Source of the DNA: Acidobacteriota bacterium
Lineage (GTDB): Bacteria; Acidobacteriota; Terriglobia; UBA7540
NCBI GenBank assembly: GCA_021827245.1
Contig: JAKAWN010000376.1
Span: 1-6,645, forward strand
Direction of reading: 5' to 3'
Length of the DNA stretch: 6,645 bases
Within the stretch, counting starts at the first letter, position 1. Each line of letters starts with the position of its first letter. The position numbers and the translations under genes are program-made. Below, in pieces: positions 1 to 6,610 of the stretch. The notes under the pieces were generated by a model. That model worked only from the letters and a program-made list of their open reading frames with translations, ran no database searches and was not told where the DNA came from.

Positions 1-681
1 CTCGTGCATTACCCACAAAGAGTGAGTTCTTTCGATTACGGAAATCTTGCCATAAGGCAGAGGATTTTTAGGCCAGCGGTCGCAGCCAGTGCTCTTGAAG
101 AGATGGAGAATTTTCGTTCCGCGACCGGTAGGCTAAAAATCGATTGGACTGAACTGCGAGGTAGCGACAACGCAATGGGCATTGAATTGGCGCATGTGGC
201 AGAGAGAAGCAGATATGCCAGGCCAAGCGGATGCGCAAGCAGAACATGTCTTGGTTGCCACGGAGGATTTCTGGCATTGCAGCGGACGTAAAGAGAAAAA
301 CAATCGGCCCCAAACAAGAGGCCTTCCAATTTTGCAGGGCAATGCTGCCATTAGAGGACTGGAGAGACACAATTCCCCGGTGGGCCCGAAAGACCAGGCC
401 TGGAGCGGCCGAAGCGGATTGGGAGTCAGCCATTGCATCAGGAGGGATGAATGCCGATCTGACAAAGCGGCGACTCAGCCGGATCTATGAGCCAGGAAAA
501 GAAACGGGAGAAATATAGAATCAGTGGATTTGCGGTACGTGTCATGGCCTCGTAGCGATTGAAGCGCGGCATTTTTAACCTCGGGAGTTATCGACGATCA
601 GATACACAAAACCTTAACGTCTCAAGAAAAGCGGATCAGAGTCACATTGGCAAGTGGCACGGGGCTGTGCATGATTGGAGG
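1..681. other. Region without a recognised gene; possible decayed coding sequence and leader of the hydrolase gene
   Basis: No frame here gives a protein I recognise. On the plus strand, frame 1 is open from the window edge to a stop at 289-291, frame 2 is open over 182-490, and frame 3 is open over 231-518. Long minus-strand frames overlap all of these. The frame-3 stretch (231-518, about 95 codons, rich in W, R and E, ending in G-E-I) looks the most protein-like, but its ATG at 231 has no Shine-Dalgarno site and the frame upstream is broken by stops at 69-71, 96-98 and 129-131. It could be the tail of a gene broken by frameshifts, or chance. A GGAGGG at 441-446 precedes two ATGs (447 and 451) that open only a 23-codon and a 3-codon frame. 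From 519 to 681 I see only leader sequence and no strong sigma70 promoter. A TAGAAT at 516-521 resembles a -10 box but has no matching -35 box. Confidence 0.4.
677..681 (+). promoter_or_regulatory. Shine-Dalgarno GGAGG for the GH106-like gene
   Basis: GGAGG directly abuts the ATG at 682 with no spacer. It is six bases from the in-frame TTG at 688, which is ideal spacing. It therefore favours TTG 688 as the true start, giving a protein that begins M-K-R-R-T-F-L-Q. Choosing 682 instead adds only two residues (M-K), so the protein is almost the same either way. Confidence 0.6.
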
Positions 682-3600
682 ATGAAGTTGAAACGCCGAA
701 CGTTTTTGCAAGTTGCTGCTGGTGGGCTCATGCTGGTCCATGATTGGTCCAAGGTCGCGCTGTGTGCAATGGAAAGTAGTCTGAACGAAAGTAGTCTGGA
801 GGAAGCCTTCATTCATTCGCCGGCCTCGGCTCGCGCCAAAACCTGGTGGCATTGGATGAACGGGAATATCAGTCGAGAAGGAATTACGCTCGACCTTGAG
901 GCGATGCACCGGGAGGGCGTGGGCGGTGTTCAGGTTTTTCAAGTGGGTGAGGGCATTCCGAAAGGCCCGATAGCATATGCTAGCTCAGAAAATTTAGAAC
1001 TTCTTAAATACGCAGCGAAAGAAGCAGAGCGGCTGGGTTTGGAATTTGGCATGATGAACGGTCCGGGATTTTCATCGAGTGGCGGACCTTGGATAACCCC
1101 CGAGCTTTCGATGCAACAACTGACCTGGAGCGAAAGCTTCGTTGCTGGAGGAAAAGAGTTAAGTATTCAGTTACCGGAGCCTTATAAAAAGCTTGGCTAC
1201 TACCAGGATGCCATAGTGTTAGCTTTCCCTTCACTTGAAGGCGAGGAACACCCTTTGAGGGACCTGCTTCGCCGAGTTACCTCTAGCGATGGTGCCGTCG
1301 ATGCAAGCATGTTGAGTGATGGCGATCTTTCGAAAAGTGTGGAAGTCAGCGCGGATGCGGTGGGCAAGCCTGCTTATCTTCAATTCGAGTTTCATGCGCC
1401 CTATGCGGCGCGGTCGGTCGAGATTTATGGTACCGCCAATGCCTTGGCCCTTGAAGCCTCCGATGACGGTATTCGGTTTCAAAAAGTATGTGACTTGGAG
1501 ATACTGCCGCAGGGGCAGATCGAAGTTCCGGCCATCGCCAATTTCCCATTGACGCGAGCAAAATATTTTCGCCTGGAATCCATGCATAGCTTCCGTATCG
1601 CTGAGATGCGCATGTCGGCAGCTCAGCGGATCGCCGAATGGCCCTTGAAGGCGAACTTTGTTCACAGGCAAGGCGATAAGCCTTTTAGTGCAACAGGGAA
1701 GATTCCGAAGGGGGCCATCATTGATCCGGATTCGGTCATAGATATCACTCAGCAAATGGACAGCTACGGACTGCTGAAATGGCAGGCGCCCGCCGGCAAT
1801 TGGACAATTCTTCGGATCGGCCAAACGACGACCGGTGCTGAGAACGTCCCAGCACCGGATGGCGGTCTAGGGCTGGAATGCGATAAGTACAGCAAAACTG
1901 CATACGATTACCATTTCAACTGCTTCTTTGGAGATTTACTTCCCACGCTACGTTCCCTTACCTCTGAGGTGGCGGTGACAGCAGTTATTGACAGTTATGA
2001 AGTAGGAATGCAGACATGGACGAAAGACTATCCAGAGGAGTTCCAGCGACGCCGTGGATACGATCTTCGCAAATACATGCCGTCGATGACGGGGCGGGTG
2101 GTTGGCAGCGGTGAAATTTCCGATCGCTTTCTGTGGGATATCCGGAGAACCGATGCTGACTTGATGGACAATTACTATTACGGTCGCTTTGTTGAACTGT
2201 GTCACCAGCACGGTATGAAGGCGTATGCGGAGCCCTATAGCGGCGGTCCTTTCGATGAGATGGATGCGGGCTCCAAGCTGGATGTTCCGATGGGTGAGTT
2301 CTGGGTTGGGAGAGGCAATAACTATAGCATCAAGCTGGCGAGTTCTATCGGACATGTCTTCGGAAAAAAGATCGTTAGCGCCGAGTCTTATACCGGGAAT
2401 CCAGTTTTTTCCAAATGGCTGGAATATCCCTATGCCATGAAGGCACAAGGGGACTGGATGTATACCCAAGGCCTGAATGAGTTTATTTTCCATGCTTATG
2501 CGATGCAGCCGCACCCTACTGCCCAGCCGGGAATGACCATGGGACCATGGGGCTGGATGCACTCACGAACCAACACGTGGTTCAGCCGGGAGTCGGGTTG
2601 GCTCGAATACTTGAGGCGCTGCCAACATATACTCCGGCAAGGGCTCGTGGTGGCGGACTTGGTTTACTTCGCGGGCGTTGAAGTACCCATAAACACACCG
2701 GTCTGGCCGGATCAACTGAGTCCCACGCCCCCGCTCGGGTACTACTACGATGTTACGAACGCTGAGGGAATCCTGAATCGCATGCAGTCCCAGAACGGTC
2801 AGATTGTTCTCCCCGACGGAATGAGGTACAAGGTGCTAATTCTTCCGGAACACAGGACGATCACATTAGAAGTGTTGCGCAAGATTCGCGATCTGGTGTA
2901 CGAGGGCGCTAACGTGGTGGGCCCAAAGCCCGACCACGCTCCGGGTCTCGCTGGATATCCGGAGAGTGATACGGAGTTGCGGCGCTTGGCGGACGAGATC
3001 TGGGGTGACCTGGATGGAATGGCTGTGACGGAGAGGACTTTTGGCGAAGGCCGTCTGTTCTGGGGACAACCGATTACCACAGTTCTGGACAAACTGAATA
3101 TCAAACGGGACTTCGAGTTTACGTCCCGCTCAGGCGATGCGCCAATCAACTATATTCACCGCCGGACTGAAGATGCTGACATCTACTTCGTCGCTAACCG
3201 CCGACGGCAATCGGAAGATCTGGTTTGCACGTTCCGGGTAGAGAACAAACGCCCCGAACTCTGGAATCCTGAGACTGGCGACATCACTCCGATCGATGTT
3301 TACGATCTGGTTGACGGCGGGGTGCGATTACCCCTGAGACTGGGGCCAGCCGGATCGGTTTTCGTGGTGTTTCGCATGCCGGCCCGGACGCGGCGTTTGC
3401 AGGCCATCACCCACAACGGTGAGACCATCATGGAAGTGGAACCTTTTCCGGAGCTTCGTCCCGGGCGATATCGTCATGTGTCGGATAATTTCACCATCAG
3501 CGTCTGGGTGAAGCCAGATGTAGGCATGGGCTTGCTTCCACCAAATTCCAGTAGGTTGCTGGGTCCGAACCTTTACGCTTACAGCTATGTGATCTATCCC

Positions 3601-4698
3601 CCTGCTGGCAATCAAGTTTATGGGCAGGGGCAGGCGGCCTGTGGACTCGCTGCGGCCCGCGACGGTGTCGTGGTATACGAAAGGTCGCAGGGCGATCCTT
3701 CGCCTGTGCTGGTAGCCCATGTGGCGCTCGCAGGATGGACGCATATCGCGATCGTGTACAAGGCAGGAGAACCATCCCTGTATGTGAACGGGAAACTCGC
3801 TGAGCAAGGCGAGAAATCAAGAAATGTCGTTCACCCCGGTCTTGGAGAAGCGTTTCAGCGGGACGGAGCTTCTTATTTCTACGGAAGCATGAGTAAGCCC
3901 AGGTTGTATAAGGAAGTGCTGGATCAGGAACGCATCGGACAACTGGCGAAGGCTGGGGTACCCAATCCGGATGGGCCTCCCATCCTCGAACTAGCTGGCA
4001 ACGGAACATCGGAGCTGCTTATTTGGCAGAATGGCCGCTACATCCTGCACAGCCGTGCGGGTCGGACTTCCACCTTGCAGATTTCCGAGATCGAACGGCC
4101 GAGGGAAATCCGAGGGCCGTGGCGGGTGAGCTTTCCCGCGAACCTGGGAGCTCCGCCGGAAGTAACCTTGCAGGAGTTGATCTCGCTGCATGAGCACCAA
4201 AAAGAGGGGGTTCGCTATTTCTCGGGCACAGCAACCTACACGAAGAACTTCGATGTTGCGGCAACGGCGGTCGCGGGCGGCCGCCACTTATACCTTGACT
4301 TAGGGCGTGTTGCAGTCTTAGCGGAAGTTCGTCTGAACGGCCAAAATCTCGGTGTCTTGTGGAAGCCACCATTCCGGGTGGATGTCACCGAGGTGATTCA
4401 TCCTGGAGAAAACATTCTGGAGGTTCTAGTTACCAATCTCTGGACGAACCGCCTGATTGGCGATGAACATTTGCCTGCCGAATATGAATATTCGAAGAAG
4501 GAGATGCTCCCCTTTTTCGGTGGAGCGATCAAGAGCCTGCCGCAGTGGTATCTCGAAGGAAAGCCGAAGCCGCTGGGCGGGCGGATCACCTTCGCCACCT
4601 GGAAGCACTATGATAGGCACTCACCACTGGTTGAATCCGGGCTGATTGGTCCCGTCGTTCTGCGAACTGCCTTGCGGCGCCGTCTAAGTTCCTTGTGA
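682..4698 (+). CDS. Tat-exported GH106-family (alpha-L-rhamnosidase-like) glycoside hydrolase with a LamG-like module
   Basis: About 1338 residues, probably a periplasmic or surface enzyme that removes terminal alpha-L-rhamnose or a similar sugar from plant or algal polysaccharides. Residue numbers count from ATG 682. The N-terminus has a Tat motif (RRTFLQ, residues 5-10). The family's N-terminal block follows: T-W-W-H-W-M-N-G-N (54-62), then M-N-G-P-G with S-G-G-P-W (from 125). A discoidin-like beta-sandwich insert spans about 212-299. Conserved acidic blocks D-S-Y-E (Glu440), A-E-P-Y (Glu517), M-G-E-F-W (Glu539) and S-A-E-S-Y (Glu568) hold the likely catalytic and metal-binding carboxylates; I cannot say which is acid or base. 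A LamG-like domain lies at about 935-1092, followed by a galactose-binding-like domain from 1144 (L-N-G-x-x-L-G-V-L-W-K-P-P-F). The frame extends upstream to a TTG at 559, but that would place the Tat motif internally. Exact sugar specificity is unproven, because GH106-like proteins are diverse. Confidence 0.88.
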   Translation: MKLKRRTFLQVAAGGLMLVHDWSKVALCAMESSLNESSLEEAFIHSPASARAKTWWHWMNGNISREGITLDLEAMHREGVGGVQVFQVGEGIPKGPIAYASSENLELLKYAAKEAERLGLEFGMMNGPGFSSSGGPWITPELSMQQLTWSESFVAGGKELSIQLPEPYKKLGYYQDAIVLAFPSLEGEEHPLRDLLRRVTSSDGAVDASMLSDGDLSKSVEVSADAVGKPAYLQFEFHAPYAARSVEIYGTANALALEASDDGIRFQKVCDLEILPQGQIEVPAIANFPLTRAKYFRLESMHSFRIAEMRMSAAQRIAEWPLKANFVHRQGDKPFSATGKIPKGAIIDPDSVIDITQQMDSYGLLKWQAPAGNWTILRIGQTTTGAENVPAPDGGLGLECDKYSKTAYDYHFNCFFGDLLPTLRSLTSEVAVTAVIDSYEVGMQTWTKDYPEEFQRRRGYDLRKYMPSMTGRVVGSGEISDRFLWDIRRTDADLMDNYYYGRFVELCHQHGMKAYAEPYSGGPFDEMDAGSKLDVPMGEFWVGRGNNYSIKLASSIGHVFGKKIVSAESYTGNPVFSKWLEYPYAMKAQGDWMYTQGLNEFIFHAYAMQPHPTAQPGMTMGPWGWMHSRTNTWFSRESGWLEYLRRCQHILRQGLVVADLVYFAGVEVPINTPVWPDQLSPTPPLGYYYDVTNAEGILNRMQSQNGQIVLPDGMRYKVLILPEHRTITLEVLRKIRDLVYEGANVVGPKPDHAPGLAGYPESDTELRRLADEIWGDLDGMAVTERTFGEGRLFWGQPITTVLDKLNIKRDFEFTSRSGDAPINYIHRRTEDADIYFVANRRRQSEDLVCTFRVENKRPELWNPETGDITPIDVYDLVDGGVRLPLRLGPAGSVFVVFRMPARTRRLQAITHNGETIMEVEPFPELRPGRYRHVSDNFTISVWVKPDVGMGLLPPNSSRLLGPNLYAYSYVIYPPAGNQVYGQGQAACGLAAARDGVVVYERSQGDPSPVLVAHVALAGWTHIAIVYKAGEPSLYVNGKLAEQGEKSRNVVHPGLGEAFQRDGASYFYGSMSKPRLYKEVLDQERIGQLAKAGVPNPDGPPILELAGNGTSELLIWQNGRYILHSRAGRTSTLQISEIERPREIRGPWRVSFPANLGAPPEVTLQELISLHEHQKEGVRYFSGTATYTKNFDVAATAVAGGRHLYLDLGRVAVLAEVRLNGQNLGVLWKPPFRVDVTEVIHPGENILEVLVTNLWTNRLIGDEHLPAEYEYSKKEMLPFFGGAIKSLPQWYLEGKPKPLGGRITFATWKHYDRHSPLVESGLIGPVVLRTALRRRLSSL
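772..801 (+). repeat. 15-bp tandem duplication encoding ESSLN-ESSLE
   Basis: The 12-base string GAAAGTAGTCTG occurs at 772-783 and again at 787-798, a perfect period of 15 bases. It encodes two pentapeptides (E-S-S-L-N and E-S-S-L-E) in the linker just after the signal peptide. An in-frame slippage duplication in an unconstrained linker is the simplest explanation. Confidence 0.8.
3484..3957 (+). other. LamG-like (concanavalin A-type) domain inside the GH106-like protein
   Basis: The translated stretch reads like a Laminin_G_3-type jelly roll. It opens with D-N-F-T-I-S-V-W-V-K-P, has the central signature W-T-H-I-A-I-V-Y-K-x-G-E-P-S-L-Y-V-N-G-K, and closes with a strand and helix of the type P-R-L-Y-K-E-V-L-D-Q-E-R-I. 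Such modules bind carbohydrate or act as adhesion or spacer domains. It lies between the end of the catalytic half (G-S-V-F-V-V-F-R) and the C-terminal beta-sandwich (R-G-P-W-R-V-S-F), at a domain boundary, and the frame runs through without interruption. The boundaries are approximate. Confidence 0.75.
4111..4650 (+). other. C-terminal galactose-binding-like (GH2 sugar-binding type) domain of the hydrolase
   Basis: This section encodes the jelly roll that usually ends GH106-like proteins and resembles the N-terminal sugar-binding domain of GH2 enzymes. Visible marks are G-P-W-R-V-S-F at the start, Y-F-S-G-T-A-T-Y-T-K-N-F, the strand L-Y-L-D-L-G-R-V, then V-R-L-N-G-Q-N-L-G-V-L-W-K-P-P-F-R-V-D-V-T and N-L-W-T-N-R-L-I-G-D. 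The protein ends with G-L-I-G-P-V-V-L-R and a short basic tail. The domain is complete, so the enzyme is not truncated at its C-terminus. Confidence 0.75.
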
Positions 4699-4716
4699 CT
4701 AGGTTTCTGAACGCAT

Positions 4717-4736
4717 GATGTGGGTCATCCCCCATC
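4717..4736 (+). other. Weak hairpin in the spacer between the two genes
   Basis: GATGTGGG (4717-4724) can pair with CCCCCATC (4729-4736) around a TCAT loop. This gives seven pairs with one internal mismatch. No T-run follows, so it does not look like an intrinsic terminator. It covers the upstream ATGs at 4715 and 4718, which makes those unlikely translation starts. It may simply be chance. Confidence 0.3.
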
Positions 4737-4758
4737 TACAAGTACTCGGCAAAAATGT

Positions 4759-4762
4759 GAGG
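4759..4762 (+). promoter_or_regulatory. Shine-Dalgarno GAGG deciding the sulfatase start
   Basis: GAGG lies nine bases before the ATG at 4772. The earlier in-frame ATGs at 4715 and 4718 have no comparable site, and starting there would add 18 or 19 residues ahead of an already long Tat n-region. This supports 4772 as the start. Confidence 0.5.
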
Positions 4763-4771
4763 TTGAGCTGT

Positions 4772-6349
4772 ATGGATAAGTCAAAGCAATCCGGTACGAT
4801 GAGGGTACCATCCGCCCAAAAGGGAGTTTCTTCTGCGGGCGTGACTCGAAGGACATTTTTGAAGCAGCCAGCCTTTATGGCAGTTGCCACGGCATTGGGC
4901 GCCTCGCCGCTCAATGGACTGGATTCTTCGGCGACTTCTGACAAGCCAGTCAAACGACCTAATATCATTCTGTATCATTCGGACCAGTTTCGATGGGATT
5001 TTGTCTGTGCTGCTGGGCATAATCCGATGGATTTCACGCCTAATCTCGACTCCATGTACAACCGCGGTACGGTGTTCGAAAACTTTATTACTAATCAGCC
5101 GTTGTGTTCGCCGTCGCGATCATGCTTAATGACGGGACAGTATGCAACGACTACGGGAGTCTGGAAGAACGGGCCCGGGCTGCATACCGATGCCATCACG
5201 TTGGCAACTGAGCTTAAGAAGGCAGGCTACAGTGCCAACTATATTGGGAAGTGGCATCTAGCACCCTTAAACATTGTAGGGGTGGGCGCTGTTCCAATGG
5301 AATATCGTGGAGGCTTTACAGATTTTTGGGTTGCAGCGGATGCACCGGAAGAGAGTACCCAACCATACAATAGCCAGTTCTGGGATAGGGAGGGTAAACC
5401 GATACATTACGGAGAGGATGTCTATCGCGTGGATTTCCTCACAGACGTGGCGCAGTCTTTTTTACGGAGGCAGCATGACAGGCCGTTTCTTCTTGTCATC
5501 TCGCAACTGGAGCCGCACCAGCAGAATGGTCCCTGCGGCGATGACGATGTCTACGGTTTCGTCCCCCCGAGAGGTTACGCTGAAAGATTCCGTAGCCCCT
5601 ATGTACCTGGCGATCTAAGCGCTTTACCAGGAGATTGGCCGTACGAATTGGATAAATACTATGGTGACATTAAAGCCATTGATGATTCGCTTGGACGAAT
5701 TTTAAAGACACTCAAAGAGGAGAACCTCGATGAGAATACCATTATTATTTTCACGAGTGATCATGGGTGTCACTTTCGGACACGTAATGACGAGTACAAG
5801 TGCAGTGGGCATGAAAGTTCAATCCATGTTCCGTTGATTATCCAGGGGCCAGGCTTCGACAACTGCCAGAAGATCCCAGAGCTAGTCAGCATGATTGACG
5901 TGGTCCCATCACTTCTGGATTATCTGGACTTGCCGATTCCATCGACGATACAAGGACGGAGCTTTATTCCGCTCACGCACGACGAGATGGCCCGAAAAGA
6001 ATGGCACAACGAAGTCTTTGTTCAGATCAGTGGCAGTGCCGTAGCGCGGGCTCTGCGAACTCCGGAATGGACCTATGTGGCGCTGGCGCCCGGTGTTGAT
6101 GTTCATCGAAACCCCGGCAGCCTGCATTACCGCGACTATCAGCTTTACAACAACCGCGCAGATCGCGCTCAACTTGTCAATTTGGCCGGTCGCGTTAACA
6201 TGAGGGTGCCAAGTAAGAGGCTGTTGCATTACATCGGAGAACGTACCGTGCCGGAGATTACCGCGCATCTGCGCCAGCGCCTCATTCAACGCATGGTTGA
6301 GGCTGGAGAGGCACCTCCGCAAATCGACTATTGGCCCTATTATCCTTGA
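4772..6349 (+). CDS. Tat-exported S1-type (formylglycine) sulfatase
   Basis: A 525-residue type I sulfatase that should hydrolyse sulfate esters, probably on a polysaccharide, outside the cytoplasm. Numbers count from ATG 4772. A 24-residue n-region precedes T-R-R-T-F-L-K (25-31) and a hydrophobic stretch to about residue 47, a Tat signal. The core starts at R-P-N-I-I-L-Y-H-S-D-Q (Asp71, Gln72, metal site). Cys112 in C-S-P-S-R, followed by M-T-G-Q-Y, is the residue converted to formylglycine. Further active-site blocks are G-K-W-H (Lys160, His162), E-P-H (His249), T-S-D-H-G (Asp330, His331) and Lys343 with His347. The C-terminal part (R-A-L-R-T-P-E-W-T-Y, then Y-N-N-R-A-D) is intact. Maturation should need a formylglycine-generating enzyme acting before Tat export; none is encoded here. 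It starts 73 bases after the hydrolase stop, consistent with one operon. Substrate inferred from that neighbour: sulfated rhamnose or a related sugar. Phosphodiesterase-type activity cannot be excluded. Confidence 0.92.
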   Translation: MDKSKQSGTMRVPSAQKGVSSAGVTRRTFLKQPAFMAVATALGASPLNGLDSSATSDKPVKRPNIILYHSDQFRWDFVCAAGHNPMDFTPNLDSMYNRGTVFENFITNQPLCSPSRSCLMTGQYATTTGVWKNGPGLHTDAITLATELKKAGYSANYIGKWHLAPLNIVGVGAVPMEYRGGFTDFWVAADAPEESTQPYNSQFWDREGKPIHYGEDVYRVDFLTDVAQSFLRRQHDRPFLLVISQLEPHQQNGPCGDDDVYGFVPPRGYAERFRSPYVPGDLSALPGDWPYELDKYYGDIKAIDDSLGRILKTLKEENLDENTIIIFTSDHGCHFRTRNDEYKCSGHESSIHVPLIIQGPGFDNCQKIPELVSMIDVVPSLLDYLDLPIPSTIQGRSFIPLTHDEMARKEWHNEVFVQISGSAVARALRTPEWTYVALAPGVDVHRNPGSLHYRDYQLYNNRADRAQLVNLAGRVNMRVPSKRLLHYIGERTVPEITAHLRQRLIQRMVEAGEAPPQIDYWPYYP

Positions 6350-6456
6350 CCACGCTGACCCTGGAAACTTTGCGCCGCAAAAAAACTTCTGGGTAGACCC
6401 TGCCAGGGACCCGGCGTGAAATCCAATACTTGCTCTTCACCTGGACAGGCTACTGC

Positions 6457-6480
6457 GCTTACTGCGGGGCAGCAGTGGGC
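6457..6480 (+). other. Nine-pair RNA hairpin downstream of the sulfatase gene
   Basis: GCTTACTGC (6457-6465) pairs with GCAGTGGGC (6472-6480) around a GGGGCA loop. This gives nine pairs including two U.G wobbles. The wobbles help only in plus-strand RNA, since the minus-strand transcript would have C/A mismatches there. It sits about 110 bases after the stop and lacks a T-tract. It could be a 3' end-protecting or Rho-associated structure, or chance. Confidence 0.35.
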
Positions 6481-6578
6481 CATTCACGTAGTCCGTAATA
6501 CTTAACGTTGTAATGCTAGACATAACTTCAAAAAGCCTTATTCATGGTGCCGCTATTTATTTCTTCTCGTACTTTCAT

Positions 6579-6610
6579 CTATCCTCGCGAAAGGAATTTC
6601 GCGAGGATAG
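6579..6610. repeat. Perfect 14-bp inverted repeat with GGAA tetraloop
   Basis: CTATCCTCGCGAAA (6579-6592) is the exact reverse complement of TTTCGCGAGGATAG (6597-6610), separated by GGAA, a GNRA-class loop on the plus strand. After one mismatch, two further pairs (6576-6577 with 6612-6613) extend it. Each arm contains the palindrome TCGCGA. No T-run follows on either strand, so it is not a textbook intrinsic terminator. It could be a transcript-end hairpin of a non-canonical type, a REP-like dispersed element, or a protein-binding dyad for a gene to the right. Confidence 0.85.

Noticed and set aside
247..261. C-L-G-C-H in frame 1, resembling a c-type heme motif
   Set aside because: The frame stops 27 bases after the motif (TAA at 289-291), has no signal peptide or distal ligand context, and the motif is short enough to arise by chance.
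394..403. CCAGGCCTGG, a perfect 10-bp palindrome, as an operator
   Set aside because: Lies in a GC-rich patch with other six-base palindromes (GGGCCC, CGGCCG) and is far from the gene start, so chance is likely.
530..558. TTGCGG, 17 bases, TAGCGA as a sigma70 promoter
   Set aside because: Both boxes match the consensus poorly, and similar matches are expected by chance in this much sequence.
559..681. Longer start of the hydrolase at TTG 559 (41 extra residues)
   Set aside because: No Shine-Dalgarno site, and it would put the twin-arginine motif about 46 residues in, behind a polar stretch that looks non-coding.
1231..2562. Long minus-strand open frames (1231-1824, 1948-2562) opposite the hydrolase
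   Set aside because: They lie wholly within the strongly supported plus-strand gene, show no domain, and are typical antisense shadows.
5909..6322. Minus-strand open frame opposite the sulfatase C-terminus
   Set aside because: It overlaps conserved sulfatase sequence and has no recognisable features of its own.
6367..6387. TTTGC-GCC-GCAAA followed by an A-tract as a terminator for the sulfatase gene
   Set aside because: The stem is only five pairs and is followed by A rather than T on the plus strand. On the minus strand the T-run comes before the hairpin, not after it.
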